The notes under the pieces: model-generated
Seen by the model: the letters and a program-made list of their open reading frames with translations, nothing else
Database searches by the model: none
What the model was told of the DNA's origin: nothing
Position numbers and translations under genes: made by a program
Shown: one piece after another, positions 17,727 to 26,664 of the stretch
Position numbering within the stretch: the stretch's first letter is position 1
Layout of the letters: each line of letters opens with the position of its first letter
Assembly: GCA_947490615.1 (NCBI GenBank)
Contig: CANLHK010000008.1
Coordinates: 62,001-126,000 of the forward strand
Direction: 5' to 3'
Length of the DNA stretch: 64,000 nt
Source of the DNA: Planctomycetaceae bacterium
GTDB lineage: Bacteria; Planctomycetota; Phycisphaerae; Phycisphaerales; SM1A02

Positions 17727-19660
17727 CTCTTGGTGAGGATCCGCGGATCGAGGATCACGATGCGGCCCGAGTCCTCGCCGCTGCGGATGAGTCGGCCGAC
17801 GCCTTGCTTGAATCGCAGGACCGCGCGCGGCAATTGGTCATCGCGAAATGCGCTGCCACCCGCGGCTTCGATCCGCTCGTGACGCGCCTGCACCAACGGA
17901 TGGTCGGGCACATCGAAGGGCAGTTTGGTGATGATGACATTGCGCAGCGCGCGGCCGCGCACATCGACGCCTTCCCAGAAACTCGCGGTGCCGAAGAGCA
18001 CTGAGCGCTCGTTTTCGCGGAACTTTCGCAAGAGCTGGCTGCGCTCGCCGTCCTCACCGTGAATGAAGACGGGATGACCTGCACTGCGCAAGATCGGTGC
18101 GCACCGCTCGGCGACCTCGCGCAGCGTGCGGAAACTGGTGAAGAGTACGAACGCGCCGCCGCCCGTCTCGTCGATGCTGCGCAAGATGCGCGGCACAAGC
18201 TCTTGCACGGCGCGAGGATTGTCGGGAGTCACCATGGTGCGATCGATTTGCACCCGCATCTGACTGGCGAAATCAAAGGGGCTACCCAATGCGAGCGTCT
18301 TGGCGCCGTCACAGCCGAGTCGCCCGACGGTGTGCGAGAAATCGCTGCTCGTCGCGGCCAGCGTGGCGCTGGTCATCGTGATCGAGATGGGCAAAGAAAA
18401 GAGATGCTCGCGCAACACTGGAGCAACATCGACGGTCGCACAAGAAAGTGTGATTGACGGGCGCTTGCTGCCGTAGGCGGGCCGTCCACGCTCGACCCAG
18501 TAGACGCAGCCCGCGATCCCTTGCCCGATGAACAGCGTGGTTTCTGCGGCAAGATCGCTCAGTCGCTGCGCGGCACTCCCGAGGTCAAACTGCAACGACT
18601 CGTCCACCGCCAGCTCGCGCAACAACTTGATGTGCGTGGCAAGATCACCGAGCGCTGGCGACAACTCGTTCTCGAATGCTTCAGGTGCGGCCACCCGCCC
18701 ACTTGAGGTGTGCACGCCCGTGCCCGCGTTGACCACGCGCCACACGCCGTCAAAGAACGCCTCACACGCCGCCTGCGCTTCCAAGCACGCGCGGATGGTC
18801 TCATCGACATCATGGACGGGGAGACCCGCGCCCTCGATGCCCGCGAGTGTGCCCTTGCCGTTGGTCGCGTTGTAGAGCGTGCGCAAGAGATGCTTGGCGC
18901 GCGCCTCCGAAATGCGAATGCCAAAGTGCCCGCTCGCGACATCCTCGAGGTGATGCGCCTCATCAAAGATCACATGGTCGTAGGCGGGAAGGAAGCTCGC
19001 ACCCTTGGCGCGCAAAGCGAGATCGCTGAAGAACAGCGCGTGGTTGCAGATGAGGAGATCGGCGTTCTCCATGCGTCGCCGCGCCGATTGGTAGAAGCAC
19101 TTGTCGTAGGTCGGGCAGCGACGCCCCATGCAGTTGCCCGCGTCACTCTCGACATGCTGCCAGACGCCAGTGCGCGGCAGAACAGGAAGCGTCGCGCGCG
19201 AACCATCGGTGGTGTCGTAGGCCCACTGTTCGATGAGTTCAAGTGAGTGCTCCTCGTCGTCGTCGTGACAGACACGCGACTTCTTCTCGCTCGCGACACG
19301 CAGACGACGCAGCGAGAGGTAGTTCGCGCGGCCTTTGCACAACACCGTGGTGAACTCGTCAGGAATCACCGCCTTGAGGAGCGGCACATCTTTCTCGAAG
19401 ATCTGTTCCTGCAGCGAAATGGTGTGCGTGCAGACGACCACGCGCTCACGCTTCTCAAGAATGCGCCGAATCGCAGGCACGAGATAGGCGAAACTCTTGC
19501 CGACCCCCGTCCCTGCTTCGACGAGCAGATGCCGCTTCTCCTCCATGGTGCGCTCGACTGCCTCGGCCATCTGCATCTGTTCGGGGCGCGCCTCATAGCC
19601 GCTGATGCGACGCGCCAGCGGACTCTCCGCCCCGAGGAAATAGGCAGGATGCAAGGACAC
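17657..19660 (-). CDS. dinG: DinG/XPD-family ATP-dependent DNA helicase
   Basis: Superfamily 2 helicase with a predicted iron-sulfur cluster; relatives unwind damaged DNA, R-loops or G-quadruplexes. In the 667 residues: Walker A E-A-G-T-G-V-G-K-S at 48-56, cysteines for the 4Fe-4S cluster (V-L-C-K-G-R-x-N-Y near 105, then C-M-G-R-R-C and K-C-F), the D-E-A-H-H box near 232, motif III-like S-I-T-M-T-S-A-T-L and the C-terminal motif VI F-K-Q-G-V-G-R-L-I-R. Length fits DinG. The 3' end overlaps the MMPL gene by 70 bases on the opposite strand, with no terminator between. Confidence 0.92.
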   Translation of the reverse strand: MSLHPAYFLGAESPLARRISGYEARPEQMQMAEAVERTMEEKRHLLVEAGTGVGKSFAYLVPAIRRILEKRERVVVCTHTISLQEQIFEKDVPLLKAVIPDEFTTVLCKGRANYLSLRRLRVASEKKSRVCHDDDEEHSLELIEQWAYDTTDGSRATLPVLPRTGVWQHVESDAGNCMGRRCPTYDKCFYQSARRRMENADLLICNHALFFSDLALRAKGASFLPAYDHVIFDEAHHLEDVASGHFGIRISEARAKHLLRTLYNATNGKGTLAGIEGAGLPVHDVDETIRACLEAQAACEAFFDGVWRVVNAGTGVHTSSGRVAAPEAFENELSPALGDLATHIKLLRELAVDESLQFDLGSAAQRLSDLAAETTLFIGQGIAGCVYWVERGRPAYGSKRPSITLSCATVDVAPVLREHLFSLPISITMTSATLAATSSDFSHTVGRLGCDGAKTLALGSPFDFASQMRVQIDRTMVTPDNPRAVQELVPRILRSIDETGGGAFVLFTSFRTLREVAERCAPILRSAGHPVFIHGEDGERSQLLRKFRENERSVLFGTASFWEGVDVRGRALRNVIITKLPFDVPDHPLVQARHERIEAAGGSAFRDDQLPRAVLRFKQGVGRLIRSGEDSGRIVILDPRILTKSYGKNFLAALPEGVEPELVGADA

Positions 19661-19761
19661 GATGGGAAGGTATCCGAGGATTGATGCTGCGACGGTCGCA
19701 GCGCCGCGCCGTGATCCCCGCCCCCAAACGCCATCAGGATTCCTGTATGATCGCCCGCGTT

Positions 19762-19852
19762 GGACAGATGCCCGAGCGGTTGAAGGGAACGGTTTGCTAA
19801 ACCGTCGTACGGGGGATTCCCTGTACCGAGGGTTCGAATCCCTCTCTGTCCG
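19762..19852 (+). tRNA. tRNA-Ser(GCU)
   Basis: Cloverleaf seen directly: acceptor GGACAGA/TCTGTCC, D arm CCC/GGG, anticodon stem ACGGT/ACCGT with loop TTGCTAA (anticodon GCT at 19796-19798), a long class II variable arm, T arm GAGGG-TTCGAAT-CCCTC and discriminator G. CCA is not encoded. Confidence 0.97.
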
Positions 19853-19856
19853 CTTC

Positions 19857-19902
19857 AGCGGGGTGCGGCGCGCATGGCGAGCCGCACCCCGCTTGCTTTT
19901 TT
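19857..19902 (+). terminator. Rho-independent terminator after tRNA-Ser
   Basis: A 13-bp stem (AGCGGGGTGCGGC at 19857-19869 with its complement at 19881-19893) is followed by six Ts at 19897-19902. Confidence 0.9.
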
Positions 19903-19984
19903 GGCGGGCCGCGGGTTGGCGCGCACGAGCGACCGACTCCCGCAGCAGGTCGGGCGCGGCTCACCTGCTATTCTCCAAACCCCC

Positions 19985-21232
19985 ATGAAGATCCACGAGT
20001 TTCAGGCCCGTCAGTTGTTGTCCGATGCGGGTGTTGCCGTTCCAGCGTTTGCCGTTGCCGACACGATTGAGTCCGCTGTGGCTCACGCCCGCGCGCTCTT
20101 TGCGTCGGGTGCCAAGGAGATCGTGGTCAAGGCGCAAGTCCATGCGGGTGGGCGCGGCAAGGCGGGCTTCGTCAAGGTCGTCTCGACGATCGAAGACGCG
20201 CAGGCCGCAGCGACCTTCATGTTGACCAACAAGATGGTCTCTTACCAGACTGGTCCTGAAGGTCTCGTGGTTCGCAAGCTTCTCATCGCGGCCGCGGAGA
20301 CGATCGAGAAGGAGTACTACCTCGCCATCACCATTGATCGCGCGCGACGCACTGCCACGGTGATTGCCAGCGCCGAAGGTGGCGTCGAGATCGAGGTCGT
20401 TGCCGAGAAGAACCCCGCAGCAATCATCAAGCTTCCGCTGCATCCGATCCTTGGTTTGCAGGGATTTCAGGCGCGAGAACTCGCTTTCCAACTCGGCTTC
20501 AAGGGCAAGCAAGTTGGCCAGGCCGCAGACATCATGATGCGCATCGCCAAGGTCTTCCGCGAGAAAGACGCGACCTTGGTGGAGATCAACCCACTGGTCA
20601 TCACCCCCGCAGACGCGAAGAATCCCGACGGCCGCGTGCTCGCGCTCGATGCGAAGTTCCAATTCGACGACAACGCGCTGTTCCGCCATCCCGAAATCGC
20701 CGCGCTGTTTGATCCGACCGAAGAGAACGCTGCTGAGCTGCGCGCCAACGAGTTTGGCTTGAGCTATGTGGCACTTGACGGCAACATCGGATGTCTCGTC
20801 AACGGCGCAGGGTTGGCGATGTCGACGATGGACATCGTGAAACTCCACGGTGGCGAACCCGCAAACTTCCTCGATGTCGGCGGCAGCGCCAGCGAAGAAG
20901 CCGTCACCGAAGCGTTCCGCATCATCCTCAGCGATTGCAAGGTGCAAGGCATCCTCGTCAACATCTTCGGCGGCATCATGCAGTGCGACAAGATCGCGCG
21001 CGCCATCGTGACCAGCGCCAAGAATGTCGGCTTCAAGGTTCCGCTCGTGGTGCGACTCGAAGGCACGAATGTCGCTGCGGCACGGCAGATTCTCGCCGAC
21101 GCGCAGAAGGAGATCCCCGCGATGCAGGCGGCCACCGATCTCACTGATGCAGCGCAGAAGATCGTCGCAGCGGTGCAAGCTCGCGCCGCCAAGACCGACG
21201 CAGGCTGCTGCGGCGCAGGCAAGGCGTGCTGA
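19985..21232 (+). CDS. sucC: Succinate-CoA ligase (ADP-forming) beta subunit
   Basis: TCA-cycle enzyme subunit that binds nucleotide and part of the CoA/succinate site and, with SucD, interconverts succinyl-CoA and succinate with substrate-level phosphorylation. The 415 residues start [12 protein letters not shown], then [13 protein letters not shown] of the ATP-grasp domain near 46-58, V-E-I-N-P-L-V near 200, [11 protein letters not shown] near 275 and V-N-I-F-G-G-I-M-x-C-D near 327. Unusually, the last dozen residues add a Cys-rich tail (G-C-C-G-A-G-K-A-C). The alpha-subunit gene sucD, usually adjacent, is not found in the window; a HAD phosphatase gene follows three bases later. Confidence 0.96.
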   Translation: MKIHEFQARQLLSDAGVAVPAFAVADTIESAVAHARALFASGAKEIVVKAQVHAGGRGKAGFVKVVSTIEDAQAAATFMLTNKMVSYQTGPEGLVVRKLLIAAAETIEKEYYLAITIDRARRTATVIASAEGGVEIEVVAEKNPAAIIKLPLHPILGLQGFQARELAFQLGFKGKQVGQAADIMMRIAKVFREKDATLVEINPLVITPADAKNPDGRVLALDAKFQFDDNALFRHPEIAALFDPTEENAAELRANEFGLSYVALDGNIGCLVNGAGLAMSTMDIVKLHGGEPANFLDVGGSASEEAVTEAFRIILSDCKVQGILVNIFGGIMQCDKIARAIVTSAKNVGFKVPLVVRLEGTNVAAARQILADAQKEIPAMQAATDLTDAAQKIVAAVQARAAKTDAGCCGAGKAC

Positions 21233-21235
21233 CGG

Positions 21236-21925
21236 ATGCCATCGCGGCATCTCGTGTTGTTTGACATCGATGGAACTCTGCTCCGTTCTGACGGCGCGGG
21301 AGTCGCAGCCATGCTGCGCGCGTTCACCATGCTCCACGGTGATCGCGGCTTCAGCTTCGAAGGCACCGAGATCGCGGGCGCGCTCGATGCGGTGCTCTTT
21401 GCGCGCATGATGGCCAAGCACGGTCTGCCTGCAAACGACGCCACGCACACGCAGTTCCTCGAGACCTACCGCAGCGAACTTCTGCGCGCCCTCACGCCAG
21501 GACGCGCGCGCGCCATGCCGGGCGCTGATCAACTCGCGCTCACGCTGCGAACCAAGGGCGCCGCCACGGGACTCCTCACAGGGAACTACGAGCCCACCGC
21601 TTTCATCAAGATCCGCGCTGCGGGCATCGACACGAGCCATTTCCCGTTTGGCGCGTTTGGCTCAGACGGACCCACGCGGCGTGACCTGACGCCCGTCGCG
21701 CTCGCGCGCGCTGCGGCGCATCATGGCCGGAGTTTCGCGCCCGAATTGGTCACGATCATCGGCGACACCCCCGCCGACATCGACTGCGCCAAGGCCCACG
21801 GCTGCCGCGCACTTGGCGTCGCCACTGGCCCCTACTCCACCGAGCAACTGCGATCCTGCGGCGCCGACCTCGCGGTCGAGGACCTCTCCGCAACCGAGTC
21901 GATCACGCGCTGGATTCTTGGCTGA
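21236..21925 (+). CDS. HAD-family phosphatase (phosphoglycolate phosphatase-like)
   Basis: The 229-residue protein has the HAD motifs: nucleophile motif L-F-D-I-D-G-T-L near 8-15, motif II Thr in G-L-L-T-G-N near 114-119, and motif [13 protein letters not shown] near 176-186. The helical cap is inserted between motifs I and II (cap type C1), as in Gph and related phosphatases. Substrate cannot be assigned. It starts three bases after sucC and is likely in that operon. Confidence 0.85.
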   Translation: MPSRHLVLFDIDGTLLRSDGAGVAAMLRAFTMLHGDRGFSFEGTEIAGALDAVLFARMMAKHGLPANDATHTQFLETYRSELLRALTPGRARAMPGADQLALTLRTKGAATGLLTGNYEPTAFIKIRAAGIDTSHFPFGAFGSDGPTRRDLTPVALARAAAHHGRSFAPELVTIIGDTPADIDCAKAHGCRALGVATGPYSTEQLRSCGADLAVEDLSATESITRWILG

Positions 21926-22008
21926 TCGCTCCCGCGATCCTGTGGACAACCGCGAATTCGCGCACGACGCGCTGCAACCAAGGGCAGGCCGCGGCACAAT
22001 GCGGTGCG

Positions 22009-22746
22009 ATGTCCACCTTCTCCACCTTCTGCAGCGACTTCTACATCAACCAGAAGCTCGGGCTCAAGCTCGATCTTCCGGAGCGGCGCGAGACGGTGCT
22101 CGATCTCTTTGATCGCGTGCGCAAGTCGTTTCCACGGTTGACTCACTTTCAGCGCTACGAGAGTGAGGTCGCGCTCGAGAGCGATGGTGGCGAGCGCGAC
22201 TGGCAGTGGGTGGCGCTGCGGCAGACCTCGATTCGTTCGGGCCATGTGAATCCCGCATCGATGGCCGATGCCTACAACTTCCACAAGACGATCCTTGAGG
22301 TCGCTCCATACTTCCTGAGTATCTCGCCGTTGGACATCGACATGCTCGAAGTGGTCTTCGGCTTCGACTTCGAGACCGAACACGACAAGGACGCCGTGGT
22401 CTTTGACGCGCTCCTTGCAGGAACGCCGCTGGCGAATCTTGTCGATGGTGGCTTTGAGCGCGTGAGCGAGGCGCAGCCTGCATTGGCCATTAGTCTCGGA
22501 GAGCGCGGCGATTTGCAGGCGGTGTTTGAGGTCCGCACTCGTCCGCGCGTTCCTGTGGCGGGCGATCGAGGTGGCGATCCCATCACGGTCTTTCTCACGG
22601 TGCGGAAGTTTGGGCCCATCGCCACACTCGACGATCTCAAGGCTGGATTCGGCGCCGTTGTCGGTCACGCTGAGATGCTCGCCGAGCAGCGCGTGATTCC
22701 CCACCTGGTCGTACCCATCCATGAGACCCTGCAAGCGCGCGGCTGA
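22009..22746 (+). CDS. Conserved hypothetical protein
   Basis: The 245-residue protein has no signal peptide and no membrane segment and is acidic with mixed alpha/beta character. It opens with MSTFSTFCSDFYINQKL and has a central segment NFHKTILEVAPYFLSISPLDIDMLEVVFGFDF. I do not recognise a family or catalytic motif. Codon use matches neighbours, and the segment density of aromatic and charged residues supports a real gene. It lies 83 bases after the HAD gene and upstream of a secreted protein gene, with no shared pathway evident. Confidence 0.7.
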   Translation: MSTFSTFCSDFYINQKLGLKLDLPERRETVLDLFDRVRKSFPRLTHFQRYESEVALESDGGERDWQWVALRQTSIRSGHVNPASMADAYNFHKTILEVAPYFLSISPLDIDMLEVVFGFDFETEHDKDAVVFDALLAGTPLANLVDGGFERVSEAQPALAISLGERGDLQAVFEVRTRPRVPVAGDRGGDPITVFLTVRKFGPIATLDDLKAGFGAVVGHAEMLAEQRVIPHLVVPIHETLQARG

Positions 22747-22801
22747 TCGCGGCGTGATGTCTTTCGCGTGACACGGCGCATCTCTCCTTCGACGGACTCC
22801 A

Positions 22802-23923
22802 ATGCTGCACACTTTGTTTCCCATGCTCGCCACGCTGCTCTGCGTCGGACTCCAACAGGTTCCTCCGCTCGCACCAGTGAAGGACCCCGCCGCGGAGAAA
22901 CTCGCGCAAAGCCTCGCGCAGACTTCAGCAGTGGCGCTGAACCATGATCTCGGCTTGCTGCAGCGACTCGATCTGCCGTTCCCCAAGCCACTCTCGTTCA
23001 AGGACGCCAGTGCCATCGAAGTGCTCAAAGCCATTCGAGTGGCGGTGAAAGCGCCGATCGAACTCGATACCCGCGCGCTTGGCGATTCGGGTGGGTGGGA
23101 ACTCAAGACGGTCAGCTGCGAAGCGCCAACTCCACGCCAGGCACTCGATGCACTGCTGCGCGCGATCTCGCCCGACTACGAAGAGTTCGTCCTCGATGTC
23201 GCAGCAGGAATCATGGTGATCACCGATAGCGCTGGGCAACGGACGATGCGCTGTGATGCGCAGTATCCGATGGTCCGCCTGATTCCGCGCATGTCCAGTG
23301 CAACGACGACCGACGCGGCGCTGCGCAACGCGCGTGAAGAGCTCGAGGACTTTCTTGCGCTGACGCGACCAAGCGATTGGGAGAGCAACGGCGGAGACCT
23401 CGCGAGCATCGTCTGGACTGGACCTGTCGCGACGATCCGTGCGACGCCCTCGATGCACCACGACATGCGCAAGCGCCTCGCGCAACTCGAACTCTCGCTG
23501 CCGACCCTTGAGCTCATCTGGACCGCGAGCGTGCTCGAGATCGCGCCGGATGTTGACGATGCCACGATCGATCGGCTGCTCAGCACTGGGAGCGATGTCG
23601 ATGCGTTGGTGAAGTCAGGCAAGGTCACCATCCTCGCCGCGCCGCGATTTTCCACCAAAGCGGACGAACAAGCGCAAGCGAGTCTCACGGTGGACGGCGT
23701 CGAGCTCGTGATTCGCGTCGAGCCGATTGCTTCCCCCGCGGGCCGCTCGTATGTCGTTCGCCTCCGCTCGAACTCGGCGACTGGCTCGACCGAGCTTGCG
23801 CTTCGCGCGCTCGCAGGTGTGCGAGCAGCAGGCCTGACACAGACGGGCGCGAAGCGACTGTTCCTCGCAGCCATCGGGCAACCGACCAGCGCAGCCACTC
23901 CACCATCGGGCGCCGCCAAGTAA
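22802..23923 (+). CDS. Secreted protein with secretin/STN-like N-terminal domain
   Basis: The 373-residue product has a signal peptide (residues 1-20, L-C-V-G-L-Q). A segment near 58-85 (LSFKDASAIEVLKAIRVAVKAPIELD) resembles the short secretin/TonB N-terminal domain, in which a conserved hydrophobic pattern VL-x2-I/L-x4-x2-P-I/V occurs. The middle and end (ATIRATPSMHHDMRKRLAQLE, then VTILAAPRFSTKADEQAQASL) resemble the N-domains and the post-N segment of secretin-family proteins, but no full secretin barrel is present. Such truncated secretin-like proteins are common in planctomycete envelopes. The role is unknown. Confidence 0.6.
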   Translation: MLHTLFPMLATLLCVGLQQVPPLAPVKDPAAEKLAQSLAQTSAVALNHDLGLLQRLDLPFPKPLSFKDASAIEVLKAIRVAVKAPIELDTRALGDSGGWELKTVSCEAPTPRQALDALLRAISPDYEEFVLDVAAGIMVITDSAGQRTMRCDAQYPMVRLIPRMSSATTTDAALRNAREELEDFLALTRPSDWESNGGDLASIVWTGPVATIRATPSMHHDMRKRLAQLELSLPTLELIWTASVLEIAPDVDDATIDRLLSTGSDVDALVKSGKVTILAAPRFSTKADEQAQASLTVDGVELVIRVEPIASPAGRSYVVRLRSNSATGSTELALRALAGVRAAGLTQTGAKRLFLAAIGQPTSAATPPSGAAK

Positions 23924-23944
23924 GAGCACGCTCTTCAAGCGCAC

Positions 23945-23983
23945 TCTCAAAAACGATCACGCCGCCATCCGAGGATGGCGGCG
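23945..23983. terminator. Bidirectional hairpin between convergent genes
   Basis: A 9- to 11-bp stem (CGCCGCCAT at 23960 onwards, ATGGCGGCG ending 23983) is followed on the minus strand by a T-run derived from AAAAA near 23950. It serves the minus-strand gene ending at 24042 and perhaps the plus-strand gene ending at 23923. Confidence 0.65.
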
Positions 23984-24041
23984 CAATCGGCCGAATGCTA
24001 TTCGCGTCGGCAGAGCCGACGGTGTGCAGAAACGCGGCGCC

Positions 24042-24362
24042 TTAGGCGACGAGTTTGAAATCGAGGTGGTCCGCAACGCTCGCCAAGTCCTTGGCAAGTT
24101 GTGGCGTGACCTGAATGGTGAAGGTCTGTCCAGCAGCGACGCGCACCAGACGGGTGCAGCGGGCGCGGACGAGCCATTCGCGGCCCGCGCGGGGACGCCG
24201 CTCGTTGAGTTCGGTGTCGCGCTTCTTCTGAAGCTTCTTCAGAATGCGCTGTGCGCCGCGCTCGAGGCGCATCAAGCGCTCAACCGTGCGGAACCCGCCC
24301 GCGCTTTGCGGAACAGACTTGATCGTGAAGGTCACCGTGCCAGTGTTCGGAATCGTGCTCAT
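24042..24362 (-). CDS. Small basic hypothetical protein
   Basis: The 106-residue product begins MSTIPNTGTVTFTIKSVPQS and is strongly basic in the middle (RLMRLERGAQRILKKLQKKR), then beta-rich at the end. I do not recognise a family. The Met at residue 21 of a longer open frame (from 24422) was chosen because the preceding 20 codons look non-coding. Its basic helical centre would fit binding to nucleic acid, but nothing else supports that. It precedes a bidirectional hairpin and lies downstream of the dehydrogenase gene on the same strand. Confidence 0.55.
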   Translation of the reverse strand: MSTIPNTGTVTFTIKSVPQSAGGFRTVERLMRLERGAQRILKKLQKKRDTELNERRPRAGREWLVRARCTRLVRVAAGQTFTIQVTPQLAKDLASVADHLDFKLVA

Positions 24363-24441
24363 GCTGAACTCGCTTTGAAGGGTTGGGAACCGTACCCGAA
24401 CCCCTCCCAATCCGCAACCCACTCAGCGCAGTATCGGGGGC

Positions 24442-25377
24442 TTATCGGGCACCGTACAAGAGGTACGCACCCTGCGTTCCCTTGCGACCAAGCCCCGCTG
24501 CAACCAGTGCTTCGTAGCGCGCCAAGGTGAGCTCGACAAGCGGAAGATCGAGCCCAAGCTCGACGGCTTCGTCGCGGGCAAGTTGCAGGTCCTTCAGCAT
24601 GTGCTCCGCAACGAAGCCTGGCTCAAAGTCACCGTTGAGCACACGGGGAGCGAGCACGGCGATCGACCACGAAGCTGCAGCGCCTCCGCCAACCGACGCG
24701 AGCACCTTATGCGAATCGAGGCCCGCGCTGGCTGCGAAACGCAGTGCCTCGCACATGCCCAGCGTGTTCGCGGCAACGAGAACTTGATTGACGATCTTGG
24801 CGCTCTGCCCACTGCCCGCGGGGCCTTGGTGCACGACGGTCTTCCCAAGCTTCTCGAAGTACGGCATCGCGCGCGCGAACGCGTCGGCGTCGCCTCCAAC
24901 CATGATGGAGAGGGTTGCGTTCCGCGCGCCAACATCGCCTCCAGATACAGGCGCGTCGAGCGCCGCAGCTCCGACGGCGCGTGCCGCTGCATCAATGCGA
25001 CGCGCCAAACTCGGCGCCGAAGTGCTGAAATCAATGAAGAGCTGGCCAGCCGAGGCGGCAGCGAGGACGCCGCGTTGCGGATGGAAATGAACTTCCTCAA
25101 CCTCTGAGGGAAGGCCCACATCGGTGCAGACAATGTCGGCTCCGCGCGCCGCTGAGGCAGGATCATCGGTCCATTGCGCGCCCGCTTCGACGAGCGGCAT
25201 CGCCTTCCCTTTCGTGCGGCTGTGCACGCGAAGACGATGCCCTGCGCGCAGCAGGTGACCCGCCATCGAGGAACCCATGATGCCGGTTCCGATCCAAGCA
25301 ATCGTCCGCGACTGCGACGCCGTGGCGGATGAGGGACAGGCTTGTTCACCGACGATGGACTGAGAACTCTCAGACAA
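24442..25377 (-). CDS. NAD(P)-dependent beta-hydroxyacid dehydrogenase (3-hydroxyisobutyrate dehydrogenase family)
   Basis: The 311 residues contain the Rossmann motif I-G-T-G-I-M-G-S-S-M near 29-38, the substrate-binding D-A-P-V-S-G-G-D-V-G near 142-151, and the catalytic Lys in G-S-G-Q-S-A-K-I-V-N-Q near 190. These match the 3-hydroxyisobutyrate, tartronate-semialdehyde and glyoxylate-reductase group, which oxidises or reduces short beta-hydroxy acids. The substrate is not determined by sequence. About 25 residues of non-conserved N-terminus precede the fold, so a later start is possible. It is divergent from the moxR operon. Confidence 0.88.
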   Translation of the reverse strand: MSESSQSIVGEQACPSSATASQSRTIAWIGTGIMGSSMAGHLLRAGHRLRVHSRTKGKAMPLVEAGAQWTDDPASAARGADIVCTDVGLPSEVEEVHFHPQRGVLAAASAGQLFIDFSTSAPSLARRIDAAARAVGAAALDAPVSGGDVGARNATLSIMVGGDADAFARAMPYFEKLGKTVVHQGPAGSGQSAKIVNQVLVAANTLGMCEALRFAASAGLDSHKVLASVGGGAAASWSIAVLAPRVLNGDFEPGFVAEHMLKDLQLARDEAVELGLDLPLVELTLARYEALVAAGLGRKGTQGAYLLYGAR

Positions 25378-25644
25378 CGCAAACTCCTTGGAAACGCCTG
25401 ATCAGACAGCGTTACGTCGGGGAACCCAGCCCGCAACGCGGTGATGCGCCGAAGCATGCGAAGACGGAAAACGCCTCGCCGTGCATCCGAAACGCGCGCC
25501 GCTGTATACCACGGCTCGCGGTGCAATCTGTCCCTTCGACCGTGCGTTCCCGTACCTTGTCCGACTTCCAACTGAGCTCAGGCGTGAGCTCACAATTCAT
25601 CAGGGCGGCGCGACCGCCAAAGGCTCCAGCAGGCGTTTCCATCC
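25378..25644. promoter_or_regulatory. Divergent intergenic region, dehydrogenase / moxR operon
   Basis: No gene is supportable in these 267 bases, which must contain the promoters of both flanking transcripts. Two GAGCTC palindromes, each extended to TGAGCTCA, occur at 25574 and 25586; they resemble one unit of the array at 34521-34683, with one extra base of spacing. A role in regulation is unproven. Confidence 0.35.
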
Positions 25645-26643
25645 ATGGCAACAGCATCCCAAGACATCGCCGCGATTGAGCGCGAAGTGGCTGAGACCAG
25701 CCGACCCTTTCGACTGCTGCAAGAAGAGATCCATCGGGTCATCGTTGGACAAGACGACCTCGTGCACGGGCTGCTCCTCGGACTCCTCGCCAACGGTCAC
25801 ATCCTCATCGAAGGCGTGCCTGGATTGGCCAAGACCACAGCGGTTTCATGCCTCGCCAGCGGAATGCAGACCGCGTTCCAGCGCATTCAGTTTACGCCTG
25901 ACCTCCTTCCCGCCGACCTCATCGGCACGCTGGTCTATCGCCCAGGCAGCGGCGACTTCGTGGTGAAGAAGGGACCGATCTTCTCCAACATCGTGCTCGC
26001 TGACGAGATCAACCGCGCGCCCGCAAAGGTGCAGTCGGCGCTCCTCGAGGCGATGCAAGAACGACAAGTCACGATCGGAAACGAAACCTATCCGCTCGCC
26101 GAACCCTTCCTCGTGCTTGCGACACAGAACCCGATTGAACAGGAAGGAACCTATCCGCTGCCTGAAGCGCAAGTCGATCGCTTCATGCTCAAGATCATCG
26201 TGCGCTATCCGACGAAGGGTCAAGAGCGCTTGATCCTTGATCGCATGTCGCGAAGTTCGGCACCGATGAAGATCGCTCCTGTCATGAAGCCTGAGCAGAT
26301 CGCTGCCGCGCGCGCCGTCGTCGATGCAGTGGCGATGGATGATCGACTCAAGGACTACATCGTGAATCTCGTGGTGGCGTCGCGCGATCCCAAAGCTGCG
26401 AAGGTTCCGCTCGACGGGCTCGTCGCCTTTGGTGCGTCGCCACGCGCCACGCTCGCGCTTTCCCGCGCCGCGCGCGCCCACGCGTTCCTTGACGGACGCG
26501 GCTATGTCGTGCCGCAGGATGTGAAGGACATCGCGCCGATGGTGCTGCGTCATCGCATCGTTCCGAGTTTCGAAGCCGAAGCAGAAGAGAAGACCGGCGA
26601 CGACCTTGTCCGCATTCTGCTCGAGCATGTGGCGGTTCCCTGA
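25645..26643 (+). CDS. MoxR-family AAA+ ATPase
   Basis: The 332-residue protein has Walker A G-V-P-G-L-A-K-T at 57-64, Walker B V-L-A-D-E-I-N-R-A-P near 114-123 and sensor A-T-Q-N-P-I-E-Q-E-G-T-Y-P-L-P-E-A-Q-x-D-R-F, which are diagnostic of MoxR. These ATPases act with von Willebrand A-domain proteins as chaperone-like systems for envelope or metalloenzyme maturation. It heads an eight-gene operon with DUF58, two BatA/B-type proteins and TPR proteins, the classical arrangement of the aerotolerance cluster. Confidence 0.95.
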   Translation: MATASQDIAAIEREVAETSRPFRLLQEEIHRVIVGQDDLVHGLLLGLLANGHILIEGVPGLAKTTAVSCLASGMQTAFQRIQFTPDLLPADLIGTLVYRPGSGDFVVKKGPIFSNIVLADEINRAPAKVQSALLEAMQERQVTIGNETYPLAEPFLVLATQNPIEQEGTYPLPEAQVDRFMLKIIVRYPTKGQERLILDRMSRSSAPMKIAPVMKPEQIAAARAVVDAVAMDDRLKDYIVNLVVASRDPKAAKVPLDGLVAFGASPRATLALSRAARAHAFLDGRGYVVPQDVKDIAPMVLRHRIVPSFEAEAEEKTGDDLVRILLEHVAVP

Positions 26644-26664
26644 TCGACCCGACGAGGTCCCCGC

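Noticed and set aside
19961-21640. A 559-residue minus-strand frame opposite sucC
   Set aside because: sucC on the other strand has clear family motifs; the antisense frame has none.
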